A stretch of 64,000 nucleotides of DNA from Chamaelirium japonicum (GCA_947650365.1 OX393550.1:95274951-95338950); one strand, 5' to 3'; positions 22,999-36,580 are shown, counted from the first letter of the stretch. Numbers and translations: made by a program. Notes: generated by a model from the letters alone, not told the origin.

Positions 22999-25900
22999 TT
23001 ATATGCCTTGTTGATGAATTATTCTCATGCCAATCTGATACACAAACTTCTGGAATATAGACTTTGGGAGTGCATTGGTGAAGAGATCTACAAAGTTCTT
23101 AGTTGACTTCACTTGTTTTATAATAATTTCTTTCTTCTTTTGGAATTTATTGGTGCAGAAGAATTTTGGAGAGATGTACTTGGTCCTATCGCCTTTGATG
23201 AAGCCACCTTGAATTTGTGTTATGCATACTACATTATCTTTGTAGATTTTCATAGGTTTATCTGTAGCTACTGGGAGTTGACAACTTCATCTGATATGTT
23301 GAATTATCAATCGTAGCCATACACATTCTCTACTTGCTTTATGAAGTGCTAGTATCTCTGAATGATTGGATGATGTTACAACTAGTATTTGTTTTATGGA
23401 TTTCCATGATATAACTGCATTACTATTAAGAAATACATAAACTGTTTATGATCTCCCCTTGTGGGGATCCGATAAGTAGCCAGAGCATGCATATCTAATT
23501 AGGTTAGTCCTTTTACATGAATAGTATAAGCCAAGTTTAATTGTTCCTTTTAGATATTTAAATATATACTTTATAGCATTCAAATATCTACGTATAAGTG
23601 TAGAGCTTCATATAGCAAATAGGTTAATAGAGAAGAAAATATCTGGCATAGTTCATTGAGATAAATAAAAAATTACACCCATTGCACTTAAATAAGGTAC
23701 TTCAGGACCCAAGACGTCCTTATTTTTCTCATTGGGTCTGTATGGATCTTTTTTAACATCTAACGACCTTACAACCATGGGTATACTAAGTGAATGACAC
23801 GTATCTTTATTAAACTTCTTCAAGAGATTTTCAGTATATTTTCCTTGATGGGCTAAAATTATATCCTTGTTGCGTTCGATTTGAAGGCCGATATAAAATT
23901 TTGTCTCACCTAGGTCTTTCATTTCAAACTCTCTTTTAAGATAGCTAGCAGTCTTCTCAATATCTTTAAGATAACATATACTCCTGCTATAGTAAATCCA
24001 TTTTGGGATTTCTTGATAAATTTGCATGGACAGATAGGGTCATTTTTATAGCCTTTCCTAAACAGATATTCACTGAGCCGATTGTACCACATTCTTTCGG
24101 ATTGTTTTAGACCATACAATGCTCGTTTCAATCTAATTGAATACATATTTCTAGATTTGGAGTTCATAAGTCAAGTCCTTCAGAAGTCTTTGTGTACATT
24201 TCACTGTCAATATTACCATATATGTAGGTTTTCATCATATCCATAAGTCTCATCCTTAATCTTTCAGAGACAGCTAGACTTGTAAGATATCTGAATGTGA
24301 TGACATCCATAACTGGGAAATAGGTTTCTTCATAGTTTATTCCAGGTATCTATGAGAATCCTTGAGCAACTAAGCATGCTTTATATCTTTGGATCTCGTC
24401 CTTTTTATTTCTTTTTCTAACAAACACCCATCTGAACCTACATGGTTTATTTTTTTTAGGTTTGTACTATAGGGATCTAAATACTCCACACTTTGTGAGG
24501 GAATCCAGTTTCACTTGAATTGCATCGTTCGATTTTAGCTAATCTTTTCTTCGATTGTGCATGGTTCAGTATCATTATTCTAGGATTGTGTGTTGATATT
24601 CTAAAATTGTGCATGGTTCAATATCATTATTCAAGGATTGTGCATTGATATTACTATAGGTCCAAACATTGCACACTTTGTTGATATTCTAGGATTGTGC
24701 GTGGTTCAGTATCATTATCATCACCATTTATTATCTTATTTGTCACAACATATGAGAATATGTTATCGATGATTATTTCTTTTTATTTTATATTTCTCCT
24801 GAGTACGTGTAGAATACAGATATCTTATCATTGTTGGGTAGTGGTACCTCTTTCTCAGTCACTTCTAGGATCTTGAGTATAACCTCGGTCAGAGTAATAT
24901 GCTTTAATTTGAAAAAATTGGATCTTTGATTTATGATATCTTCTAGATCGTTATGAATCTTCTGTATAAGAGATGCTACAGCAAGAACAGCTTTTTTCAA
25001 AGCTTTAGGGTATGATATACTATTTAATCTTCTCTTTCGGTGAGTTAAATCTTTGAAACCTATAGGTCTGCTACATTTTTGACGTGGATCAGACTTATTT
25101 TCTACCGTATTCTTACTTGGGATATCAATTTGGGCAGGTACATTCATAGCTGATATATGTGATTTAGTTACTTTTACAATATTATTGAATACATCTGGCA
25201 ACTCATTTGCAATAGATTGTAAATGATTATTCTCCTAACTTCGTGCTCATATTAGGGAGTCCTAGGGTCTAAATAAGACAGAGTGAAAGTATTCCACGAT
25301 AATTCACGTTGTTCCTCTTAGATGGGATATTCATTATCCTTCTTATCTCTCCCTAACGACGAGAATACTGTCTCGTTGAAGTGACAAGCCACAAACCTTG
25401 CAGTAAAAATGTCACATGTTAAGGGTTCTAAATATTTGAGAATTGAAGAAGACTCAAACCCTACATAAATTCTCAATCTATATTGGGGATCCATTTTGGT
25501 TTTTTTTTTGGTAGGGGAATAGGAACATACACTATGCAACCAAATTTTCAAAGATGAAAAATGTTTGATTGATTCCCAAACACTAATTATGTAGGAAAAA
25601 ACTTATGGTATGAGGTTGGTCTAACTTTGATTAAGGATACAATATGAAGGAGTGCATGACCCTAAGTATTAATGGATAATTTAGAATACATTAGGAGAGG
25701 TCTAGCCATCATTTGAAGTAGTTTGATTAGCGATTCTGCTAAATCGTTCAGAAGTATGTTCAATTTCTATCCCTAAAGATAAGCAAAAATCATCAAATAT
25801 TTGGGAGATAAATTTTGTTGCATTATCCAACCTGATAGATTTGATTGTTTGGTTAGGGAAGTGTGCTCTCAACTTTATTATTTGTGTTTGCAATTTGGCA

Positions 25901-27957
25901 AAAGCCATGCTTCAAATCGATAAAAGGTACGCCTGAGACCATCTAGTAGATGCATCTATTAAAACCATATAGTATTTAAAAGGTCCACTGTAGGGATAAA
26001 TTGGTCCACATATATCTTCCTGGATTCTATAGAAAAAAGAAGGTGATTCAGACTCAATCTTTAAAAATGGTGGTCTGGTAATAAGTTTTCCCTGGGTGCA
26101 AGGGACACAGGCTAATCCAGTAGGTATGTGAAAATTTGCTAAGGGATGGACACATGAATTGTCTATGATCCTTTGTATCTTATTGTCTTAGGATGCCCTA
26201 AACAATGTCAGATATTAAGGATTATGGGATCATAGAGCTTATGGCTTAATATTGGTCTTGGATTAGTAATAAGCAGTTGGCTCATGATTGCATGTGATTC
26301 GACAACCCCAATGTGAGTGAAGTATATCCCTAATGATAGATCGGAAAAATTTTCAAAAATGAACTTCTGGTTACCAATTCTAGAGGTTACATATAAATAT
26401 TCATGTTTCTTCTCATTCAGAGTTTCTATGTGATATTCGTTTGCCCTTATATCTCTAATACTTAGTTTCTTTTAGAGCTACTAGAGTATAAGATAATTTG
26501 TATAAAGATATGAGTTCTATTGTATAATATCAGGTGTGCTCTATCGAAGTCTTCTATTATCTGATCGGGGCCAGCTATAGTGGATATTTGGTTTGAACCA
26601 AAGTTAATACTTGAAAAGTACCTCTGGTCCCTAAATATCGTGTGAGTAGTGGCATTATCTATCAAGTAAAAATTATCTCTATTCATGTCTTCCTTGGATT
26701 CCATTTCCTAATAGAGAAGTAAATATTATCCAATGTAAGTTTCTGCCAACTTATATATCTAGGAAATGAAAAACACTTATATTAATAAGGAAGATCTAAA
26801 TACATTATACCAAACAGACAAAATATCAACTACTAGAAAACAAACAATTGTTCTAATAAAGATAAATGATGATAGTCTATCACTCAAAATTCCCTGCCTC
26901 CTTATTATCCCCGTAGAAATTAGAAACCGTTAGCTGGGTTTTGTCTTGTATCTTACTGAGTTCCTCTCCAAGGAGGTCATCACTATCAAGGTCAAACAGT
27001 GCATTACCTTTTGTTTTTCGCATTTCTTAAAAGTTTGTTACCTCTTTCTTGGATGCACTATAGGTGCAAGACCAATAACCTTCGTGTCCATACTTGAAGC
27101 AAGTGTATACGAGCTATTTATCATAAGAATGAGGCTCATCTTTCACTTGGTCTGCGTTCTAGGGTTTGCATTTCTGCTTCTTGAAATTTGTATTTTGACC
27201 TGGGTTAAGTCAATATCTGCCGGGGTGGTCATGCCTACCTTTACCTCGGTAGCCTCCTCTACTGGGGTTGCCACCTCTGCTGGAGTAGTTATGGTGACCA
27301 CCTCTCCCAAACCATCATCTGCCTCTACCTCATTGGAAACCTTCACTGGCATGCGGTTTAAGAAACGCCAGTGCTCTAATAGGCTTGGAGTTGTGATTAT
27401 TCATAAGGACTTTATTGTTCTCCTCTGCAACTAGGAGTACCGAAATCAGATCTGATATCTTCTGAAAATTGCGCTCCCGGTATTATTGTTGTAGTAGAAC
27501 GTTTGTTGCATGGAAGATGGATAGAGTTTTGTCGATCATCTGTCCCTAGGTGACTGGTTCTCCACACAGTGCAAGTCAGGACACAATATTGAACATTGCA
27601 TAATTATACTCTGACACTGATCGAAAGTCTTGGTAGCGTATGTTTATCCATTTATTCCTCGCTGTTAGAATGATGACATCCTTTGGTGATCATACCTGTT
27701 CCATAGGGATTTCCATAGAACTAGTTGGGCCTCTACAATTAGGTACTTATTCTTAGGTTCATATATAGGTGGCAACGCAGAAAGATAGTCACTTTTGCCT
27801 TGTCTTCTAGATTAAGACTCTGTATGTCATTAGGCTTTACAATCGTCTTACCCAGCTTAATCGATTGCAGGTGAATATTAGAATCTAGCGTTCATGCTAG
27901 ATAATTTTTGTCGCTGATGTCAAGTGCAGCGAACTCTAACTTTTCAAGGTTAGACAT
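22999..27957 (-). pseudogene. Copia B gag-pol, heavily decayed
   Basis: The reading is on the - strand. Gag starts at the ATG at 27957 (SNLEKLEFAALDISDKNY) and has a degenerate knuckle CFKYGHEGYWSC near 27080. The protease-like block is LIDNATTHTIFRDQRYF (26704-26600; DSGAT changed to DNAT). Integrase shows IKSIRLDNATKF (about 25840) and its C-terminal part lies at 25551-25318. RT shows RALYGLKQSERMWYNRLSEYL (about 24130) and MKDLGETKFYIGLQIERN (about 23920). The final block is IKGDRTKYISPKFF (about 23200). Many stops and shifts separate the blocks, and the YVDD catalytic strand is lost in a small deletion near 24010. No 5' LTR was found to the right. It is an old, immobile copy. Confidence 0.85.
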
Positions 27958-28730
27958 CTGAGGACACAAAAAGAATGACAGAGTTGGATCCTAATCAATA
28001 GTGGATTAAAAACTATTGGATTTTAAGAACACTATAATCCTATATGTTATGGGACTATTGGTCCTCTACATAGTGAAAATCTAGTTAAGATGTATCCGTA
28101 GTCATATTGTACTGTTCGACTGACTAAGACCGAGCTCACACATATGCTATGGATGAGGTTAAAAAGTAATCATTGTAACTAGTCGATATATGTTCATAAG
28201 TAAGTAATATTCGGCATTAAACATATCCATAAGCAATGATATAATATAGAACAATTGGAATTTATAAAATTGGACCATACTGATGCGTCCAGAATGGTTC
28301 AAATATCCAAGATCCATATATGGATCATCAAGAACGGGTTCAAATCGGACCCGTAATCACAGTTACAAAATCAACAGTCTATATTAATCATATAATAAAT
28401 AAACAGTAAATACAAAAATCTTGTTGGGTTGAGTCTGGAAAAATTATGTTGCATCGGGTCTGCCATAAAAGTTGATGGGTTTTGCTACTTAAAGGCCGAT
28501 GGGTCGGGTTTGCAAAAAACGAGTCTAACTAAAAACTAAAAGTTATAAATGGAGTACCCAAAAATATCCTTAAACTTGCCATTACCATTAACGATCAGAG
28601 CTTATGCGTTTCATTGAAACCTAGCGCCACAAGGCCACCTGCATTGGTCGCTATGTCCCTGTACGACCTCATGGACGTAGTCTCCAGGACTACCCGACGT
28701 CATTAGGCCCTTTGACGTCGTTGGTGCTCG
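27958..28730. other. No gene recognised
   Basis: AT-rich sequence to the right of copia B gag, where a leader and 5' LTR would be expected. I could not identify a primer-binding site or a copy of the 22.7-kb LTR sequence. Confidence 0.4.
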
Positions 28731-29264
28731 TCGATGGATCCATATTGGCCGGGTGTTTTCAAAACAACCAAAACCAATGTGGGTATTAGTCCCATATCGC
28801 CCAAGGGGTTTTTCCCTTCCCTATTTAAAGCCAAACCCCACTTTCCCCCTTCTAGTCATCAAACAAGAGGAGGGGCTACTCTCCATCACACAAGCGCACG
28901 CGCGTGCCGAGCCGGGCCGGGCTTGGGCATGGTTTAGGTGTCGCGTGTGTGTGCGGCCGCGAACCCAAACATGATAGCCGCTCCGAAATGGGTTGGTTCG
29001 TACTTGTCTTATTTTTGTTTGTATTTCTTTCCTTTTAAAATATTTTTATTATTTTCCATATTGGCTACTAGCCATTGCTGAATGTTAGCCAAGCGTCGTA
29101 ACATTCTAACCGTTACGAGCAAGCTCTCTACAAGCTTTAACATGCAAAGTAAATGGGCGTGATCGCAGCCCATAAACTACTCCCCTCTTTCAGCCTCCTA
29201 TTAACTCTCGGGCGCCTATATAAGGCCCGGTGCTGTCATGGAGAAGATACACTCCGAAAATCAA

Positions 29265-29335
<71 letters not shown>

Positions 29336-29700
29336 TGGATCAAAGTTGTACTGCGGTGCTACCCGTTGCTTCGAGAGAATTTCTTCTCTTGCTTTCAAGT
29401 CATAGGTTTTCTAAAAGTTGTTCAAGGTTCGCATATCTTTCTTGAAGCCGTACTGACGCGAAGGAGGTCGCTTGACCGGGGTCGTCATATTTCTGAGATC
29501 AATTACCACGAGACCTGCATGAGAGGGGGCAATAAGATTCTTAGGATAGAGCCTAGCGTGATTCGACCATCAAGCCAGAGTTTCTAACTCTCGTCTTTTC
29601 CTATTATTAGATCTAATCAAATCGATTTGTAGCTAATATAAAACTCTAAATAATTAGACATAATCTAGATAGGATTTTTCTCTCTGTTAGAAAAGTTCGA
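28731..29700 (+). other. LTR-like promoter block(s), unassigned
   Basis: Two TATA-like stretches lie in LTR-like contexts: TCCCTATTTAAAGCC near 28820, after a TTAGTCCCATATCGCCC motif common in plant LTRs, and GCGCCTATATAAGGCCC near 29213. A (CT)n leader follows the second. Ends and target duplications could not be defined. No coding evidence. Confidence 0.35.
29270..29332. repeat. (CT)n microsatellite
   Basis: About 31 uninterrupted CT units, 50 bp downstream of a TATA-like motif. Confidence 0.97.
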
Positions 29701-30890
29701 CAATGAGAATGATGGTTCCATAGAACCCACTCTGCCTTAGTAAACCATTTCTAAAAGAAACTCGTGATTAGTATTTGCCTACTAAATTGTGGTTTGCTTA
29801 ACAAAAATATTTGATCTAATAAACCTTTTGCTATTAAAAATATGATCATGTCCTAAAATTACTAGTTTACAATGGTTAAATATCCAACAATCCAAGAATC
29901 TTATTGATATTATTTAATGAGGAATTGACCAAAATGACTATCAACTTCCACGTATTAAAGTCCATTTAACTAGACTCTAATCACTTCTCCTAGAATGTCT
30001 GAAGTTCAACTTCACGCTTGGTTGACACTTATGACTTTTTTGAAGATCAACTTAGTCAAGACCTAGTGATCCTAGTAAACCATAGAGATTACACATGACT
30101 AACTTCCACACTATAATGTTCATATATTCATTCCACGAGCCTGGAGCCCACTAGGTGGGTCCCACTGAGGAACCCTAGTCAAATTAGGTTTCCTTCATGC
30201 GAGGGTCCTAGAAAGGAATTACTTAGGTAAATCTATACTATAACTCCTGATCCACGTACCCCTGGGTTTATCGTTCTCCGTGGTGTTACCCACTATTAGT
30301 AAACCCTAACGGCACTGAAGTAGGTTCGCTGGCTATTAGTGATGGCTAGGAGTTGGATCTTCAGAATCCTGCTTACTTTGGCTCCCACTGGTGCCATGGC
30401 CTAGGCCATACCAGTGAACAGTGCCAACAATTACTACTAAGTCACTGTTGTATTTCGAGGCTATTAGTATTTATGCGAGTACCCTTTACTTTACTATGCT
30501 GCACTTGAACTCTTCCAATCCAGTGTCCGTAAAACTAACTGAGATCAGTACCAACTATCCCTTTCATACTAGTTCACCCACTTGAGTCCTGATTTCTCAA
30601 TGCTTTGTGATCACTATCTTAGTACAAGTACGACTGGCTAGCCTTAGTGATCAACCCTTCATGAAAGTCACTCGATGAGACACTTAGTTTCCTTAAGGGA
30701 ATATAAAATTCCTACGGACTACTTGTGTTTCCTAAAACCTAATATAAATCACCCAATCTATCCAGGTTTAGGTTTGCGATAGATCGCACTGTTTGACAGG
30801 TCAAAGTAATGAACAATAAACTAAGGGTTCACAACACATCCTAGGATTTTGGTTCTAGTCAACTAGAAGTAGATGTCGTATAGTCTTGAG
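29701..30890. other. No gene recognised
   Basis: Intermediate GC content, no conserved protein blocks in any frame that I can recognise, and no clear termini. It may belong to the LTR-related sequence that follows. Confidence 0.35.
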
Positions 30891-30894
30891 TGAT

Positions 30895-31930
30895 AGTTGT
30901 TAAGACCGATTTTCTCTCTTGATTATGTTCGATGCATTCTGGTTATATCAAACTACATGACTTGGTATCTCATACCGATGGTCAAGATAGATCATCTCTC
31001 ATATGGGGAAGGTCAGTGTGTTATAGTCTTGCAAGTTAGGTGTCTAGTCTAGCAACTGACTGCGAACCTACACGAGTGTGTATAGTGACTCATATCTCCT
31101 GTATGTGGATCTCATCCACATACCTAAGTCACAACGATTATACTAATGTAGACTAGTAGATTTATTCGTCTTATATACATGGTGTATGAGTGTCAGTGAT
31201 GTGATCATAATCAAGTATCGTCATTAATGGAATTGGCATGTAGGACGCTCTAATCCCAATAGCCCTATTAGGTAAAGTAGTTGGAATGACAGAGCATGAA
31301 TTTCTCCACTATGGTTATTGCCAGACACAATGTCTGTGGCCGAACAGAATCAACACGGAACACAGATCAGTGAGCAGACACCGGTGCACATAGCTGTGTT
31401 TCTGCTTAGGGTAATCAGCCCTAAACCCTAAGGAACCATGACCGGTGGACTAACCAGTTGCGTGTAACTTTGGTACACCAACGTGTGAGGGATCTAACCA
31501 CGACCCAATACCACAGTGTATTGGGTTACCAGACTGACATTGCATCATCACGCCATTCCTGTAGGCCATCCACATCCCTTACAGAAGGTGCATTCCTAGA
31601 TCTAACAAACAACATACTAAAATAAGGCCTAGTGGTTAAAAGTTGAGCTATTGATCAGATCTGGTTACTTCGCCAAAGCGACCGTAGGTGCAATGTGATA
31701 GTCAACTCGGAAGGAACCTAGTCACATGGTCGCTCAAGTCTGACGGTACAATCCACTGCTCAAGTTGACACATCGCACTAAGTGGAGGCACATCACACTA
31801 CCAATGCTAAACATAGAGCATGTGTATGCAAGAAAGTTTAGTAAGTCTTGGAGAATTGAAGCACAGCTTGTGTTACACTCTGGGTGGCCACGTAGGCTAA
31901 CCGGGATTAGATTTGAGACCACATTTCATA
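30895..31930 (+). repeat. Divergent copy of the solo-LTR family found at 41590-43724
   Basis: From about 31300 to 31930 it parallels 41855-42440: ACA(A/G)TGTCTGTGGC, ACAGATCAGTGAGCAGACAC, GTGTTTCTGCTTAGGGTA, GGACTAACCAGTTGCGTG and ACTCTGGGTGGC.ACG(T/C)AGG occur in the same order and spacing. The promoter half of the LTR is missing, so this is a truncated fragment. Non-coding. Confidence 0.7.
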
Positions 31931-32515
31931 ACCTAAAGCTGATCAGATTTGAACCATAATGCCTAATAGGCTAATCCTATTTTTCTCGGGCCTAGATTGG
32001 GATTTTTGTAAACTTGGGTTGGGCTTGGTTCAAAAACCCCAATCCAATCTAAATATGGATTGGGCCTGAGCAGGAGTATCAGGTAATCCGACTCAATCTG
32101 AAATCGACGATAAATTATACATCATAACAACATACATATGATATCACTATTCACACTGCTGAGGACATGTGTAGCGGATTGCGGATAACTTGGGCAATTA
32201 GTGAAATCCCTATGGCTATAGCCCCAAAAAGAAGATGAAGAGGAACAAAGTAATCATCGGCTATATATAGTTTGTCTGATTATCAAAGAACCCGACCCAA
32301 TCCGACCTCCCAAGCTGACTCATATACAAGCTCAGGCGACCTAAGTTTAACCCGAGTTATCCATGTTGAGGTCGGGTTAGGCTTAGGCAAGCAAACTCCA
32401 ACCTGACCTCGGGTTGGGTTGGGTTGGGTTGGGTTGGACCAGGGTTGAGTTTACAACACCATGTGTTGGGCTTGGGTTGACCGTCCAACCCGCCCGAGTT
32501 GCAGCCCTAGCCAGT
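31931..32515. mobile_element. Probable hAT-like remnant rich in (GGGTT)n
   Basis: The right end, in reverse complement, reads TAGGGCTGCAACTCGGG, close to the TAGGG(G)TGGCAA hAT terminus seen at 34696 and 62699. The interior has many GGGTTGGG/CCCAACCC motifs, including about five GGGTT units near 32418-32442. The left end and a target duplication are unclear. Confidence 0.4.
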
Positions 32516-32815
32516 GTTGATTAACCAAAGGGTAGATGGATTTTGATTTAAGAGAATTTCATCCTCCGTCTTGTCAGAAATCATTTGGGTCAACATAGTT
32601 TGACTTAGGGTTCGTTTCGTAATTCTCATCAGTTTTGAAATAGATTGCTTGAAATAAAAGACTAGAGTTGTATCAAATAGAGGTTGTAATAGTAATCCTG
32701 ATCTGTAACAGACATTTTGTTATATATGCGGCTCTAGTCCGATTTTTAGCACTATGAACTTCAATTCCTAAGCTAATACGAAGAAGATGGAGGATTCACT
32801 TTATTTAGGGATGGC

Positions 32816-33243
32816 AATTCTGGACCCGACACGGCACACCCGACACGAAGTTAGCGGGTCTGGGTTAAACGGGTTCGGGTCGTAAACGGGTCAACACGGT
32901 AGACCTGTTTAATAAACGGGTAGGGTCCGAGTTTGCGGTCTGGACACAGTAGACCCGGGAAGACCTGTTCAAAATTCAACGGGTCGTGTCGGGTCTGGTC
33001 TACCCGCAATCCAATACTATAGTATGTAGTACCAACGGGTCTTATCTGATCAGGTCAGGTCGAGTACGATTGGGTCGACTGAATAGACCGTGTGGTAAAC
33101 AGGTCTAACGGGTCTACCCGTTTATAAGCTGGTCGGGTACGGATTTAGGGTCTAGACATGATTAGTTATACGGGTCGGGTCCGGGTCTAGGGGTTTTGGA
33201 CACAACCCGAAACTAGACACAACACGAACCCGACCCGACACAT
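32816..33243. mobile_element. hAT MITE of the TAGGGGTGGCAA family, right end damaged
   Basis: It starts TAGGGATGGCAATTCTGG and is filled with ACGGGTC, GACCCGACAC and TTTAATAAACGGG motifs, as in the copies at 34696-35129 and 62699-63151. The matching right terminus and target duplication are missing. Confidence 0.6.
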
Positions 33244-33448
33244 TGTTTAATTAACCGCTGACAGTGGATCCTTGTTTACTCAACTTAAGCACCACTTGTG
33301 GGTAGGATTGTAGTAAGTGTGCGGCGGAGTCGCACATGAGGCGCATGCTGAACCGCAAGAGATGATTTCTGAGAAACCATGCCCCTCTTAGGGGTTCTGC
33401 ATTTTTCCTTTTTCTTACAGGGCCACGAGACACAACTCTGGGGCGGGA

Positions 33449-34100
33449 CTTCCATTTTAGTATATAGTACTAGTAAGAAACCCGGACAATATCCGAATGT
33501 GCTTGATGCACATCATTTGACAAAGACGACATCGCAATTGTTCGAAAAAATATGAAATTTGAAATGAGTGTGATTCACTTGTTAGAGAGAGAGACTAACA
33601 TCAAATGACCATTAAATACCATTAAATGATAATTTATCATATTTATGATAGGTTTTTAAATGGATTTAAAAACGAGCCGCATTCACACACGGAAGAAGAA
33701 TTCCAGCTCTTTAAAAACGTCAACATGTCACAACACGGAAGAGGCTTCCATTTTAGTATAGATACTAGTAAGAAACCCGGGCAATGCTCGAATGTGCTTG
33801 ATGCACGCCATTTAGTAAAGACGACATCGCAACTGTTCGGAGAAGTGTTAAATCTGAAGTGAGTGTGATTCACTTGTAAGAGAGAGAGTGATTAACATCA
33901 AATGGCCATTAAATGCCATTGAATGAAAATTTTGACATCTTTATGGTAGGTTTTTAAATAGATTTAAAAGAGAGCCGCGTTCACACACGAAAGAAGAATT
34001 CTAGTTCTTTAAAGGACGTCCACATCCACGTGTCACAACACAAGAGAGGCTTCCATTTTAGTATAGATATGTAGACTAGTGTCAAACCAGAGCGATGCTC
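33449..34100. repeat. Tandem repeat, about 300-bp unit, two full copies and a partial third
   Basis: Copies start with CTTCCATTTTAGTATA at 33449, 33745 and 34050. Each continues with ACTAGTAAGAAACCCGG.CAAT, then GCTTGATGCAC, a GAGAGAG block and TTTTTAAAT.GATTTAAAA. The third copy breaks off after ACTAGTGTCAAACCAGAGCGATGCTCCGG. Nature unknown; no coding capacity that I trust. Confidence 0.8.
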
Positions 34101-34695
34101 CGGAAGCAAAGCTTTTTTTAAGAGTAGTGTTTTTTTTTTTTTTTGGAGAACCCCTCCAGAAAGAAGGGAGGGTTAGGCAGACCCCAGCCGGTTGGTGGCG
34201 AGGCCCGCTTGGTGCAAATGCTAATGCATTGAGCCTTGGGCACCACCACCAGTCCATGGGTTTGGTTTGTCAATGTTTTTGTCGTTGCAGTTTGTTCAAA
34301 TACCATCTCTTCTTTTAATACCAAAATTCAGATCTGAAATTTGAGAAGACAAAAAAATAAAGAGAATACTCACCATAGGACTAGACCAATTATTACAGGG
34401 ACAATGCCAAGGCCAACCTAGACCACTGTAGCCCCCACCTTTAGGGTGTGTTTGGTTGCCAGGAATATTTTATGGACAAAAAACTCACTAAAAAGTAAAG
34501 GATAAGAAAAGAACATAAAAACATTTTGATTTTTCCGGTATTGTTTGATCATTAAGAAGAAAAAAAATAAAATTTAATAGAAAAATACATTCAGCCAAGA
34601 GAATTTTTTTTCCCACGTTTTTCTTTGGTTTTGGCAAGAAAAGTTTAGAGAAAAGTAGGCAATTATAAAACACTATTTTTCTGTAGATTCATAAT
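34101..34695. other. No gene recognised
   Basis: Contains a T13-16 run near 34131 and AT-rich DNA up to the next MITE. Confidence 0.4.
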
Positions 34696-35129
34696 TAGGA
34701 GTGGCAATGGGTCGGGTTGGGTTCTGACATAGTATAAGGGCAAAACACCCAACCCGAATCCAACCCGTTTAATAAACGGGTTAAAAACGTAAACCCAAAC
34801 CCGACCCATCTAATAAACGGGTTGACCCAACACAACCCGTTTAATAAATGGGTCGGGTCGGCTCAATAGAACCCATATAAACCGCCCGTGTTTGATAGGG
34901 TTAGGTCTGGTTTGATCGGGTTAGGTTGGGTTAGATCGGGTCGGGTCAGGTTGGCACAACTCATTTGGTAAACGGGTCAAGTCGGGTCAATCGGGTTATA
35001 AGTACAAACCCAAAACCGGCCCGTTTAATAAACAGATCAGACGGGTCAACCCGTTTATGACCCAAACCCATTAACTTCAGGTCGGGGTCGGGTCGAATTG
35101 GCGGGTCGGGTCAAGGATTGCCACCCCTA
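34696..35129. mobile_element. hAT MITE of the TAGGGGTGGCAA family (434 bp, TSD TTCATAAT)
   Basis: The left end TAGGAGTGGCAATGG and right end (reverse complement) TAGGGGTGGCAATCC are flanked by perfect 8-bp duplications TTCATAAT at 34688-34695 and 35130-35137. The interior is an array of GGGTCGGGT and TTTAATAAACGGGTT motifs. Non-coding. Confidence 0.93.
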
Positions 35130-35137
35130 TTCATAAT

Positions 35138-36578
35138 TTTCTGTGAACCAAACACCAAAATTTATAGAAAAGTTGTACGTTCTTTTCCTTTCCATGCATA
35201 TTCTCGTCAAATCAAACAAACCCTTAGTACCAGTTGGGCCGCCCAACCCAATCCATATAAGCAAAACAATACACTGCATAGCTATGGCTCTGAGAGGGTT
35301 GGAGTGTCTCCAGGAAGCAACAGCGTTGTTTCATCAAATTGATGCTCAGTAAATACTTCAACCTTGGTCAACAAGTCATGTACAAACGGACCAGTTTATT
35401 CAAAGACCAAACCCAAACTTGTTCCGGTCCAACCCGATCAAACCGTCCGGTCCGGTCCAGTCTTCAAAACACTGATTGTGGCACAATAGTAATTGCAGGA
35501 ATCGAATTCGGACCATCCAATCTACAGAACGGTACCTCGCATTGCCCAGGATTCGCACTAGTCCACGTTTGAAATATCGATTTCAACCATCCTTTCGAGT
35601 CTGCCCTCCAAAAAGCGGCATATTTCACATAATATTGCAAAATATCATGATATTTGGCGAAATTTATCATTTCGGTGCACATAAAAAAAATATTTTGCAA
35701 AATATTTAGATTTTTTGTACCTTGGCACCAGTACAATAATAAGCTAATGACTCCAATAGAAGTTCATCACAAAACTCCATAGATCATGCAAACCAATCCA
35801 AACCTGTAACATGCTTGTTCAGAATTCCATCGCAATCACCGACATAGAAGACCAACGAAAAAAGGATGAGGCGTCATCTACGATCATGGCTCGAAAACTA
35901 TATTCGCCACCGAGGGGTAACCGATGCATGACCAATATATAGCATGGCTTCTCATTAAACTTTAGATGTAATATAATGACCAATAGTTGGTCTGAGTGTA
36001 CGGTTGATGATGTAAACAAACAAAGGGGAACAGAAGAGAGGCATGCTCTTTTTTGCTGACCAAGATTGATTCATGCAAATCCAACCGAAGGTGAGATGTT
36101 TGCGTTCCAGAAGACATCGGCTCGGATCCTGCTCACCATAATACCCTTCATCATACCTGTAAAGAGGGAGAGACCAAAAATGACGCGAATTCAAATAAGA
36201 AACATTTTCCTTGAGAATTAAGACCATTTCTTTGGACCCCAAAAAAAAAAAAATCAACAGTATATATTCAAACGGTGTCCTCGTGTTTCATGTTAATGTG
36301 AGGATACCATAGACCAGTCAGCTTGCCGGGTGGCAAAAATTATAGCCAAGACTAAAGAAGCTAGTTTTGTCAATCTGTCACAAATAGTTTCTTGACAGCC
36401 TATAAACACATTAATGCACAAGATGGGGAAAGTAAGCTCATCTTGTGTGTTTTTGGTTGGTTTGGAAAAGACCTATGATGTCATGGATTGAGATTTGTCT
36501 CTAACATGTGATGGAATGGCCTTCAATGTACATGGATTATATCAATTGAGAATTGTATCATGACTGCAAGATTCATGT

Positions 36579-36580
<2 letters not shown>
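35138..36580. other. No established gene; possible EFG1 3' exon near 36151
   Basis: 35390-35475 ends in AAAACACTG, a possible hAT terminus (reverse complement CAGTGTTTTGAAGACTGG). 35620-35710 is rich in AAAATAT(C/T). A good splice acceptor for the - strand lies at 36157 (see the EFG1 entry). Confidence 0.35.

Noticed and set aside
35385..35475. hAT MITE right end (CAGTGTTTTGAAGACTGG in reverse complement)
   Set aside because: No matching left end or 8-bp duplication was found upstream, so it is not listed as an element.
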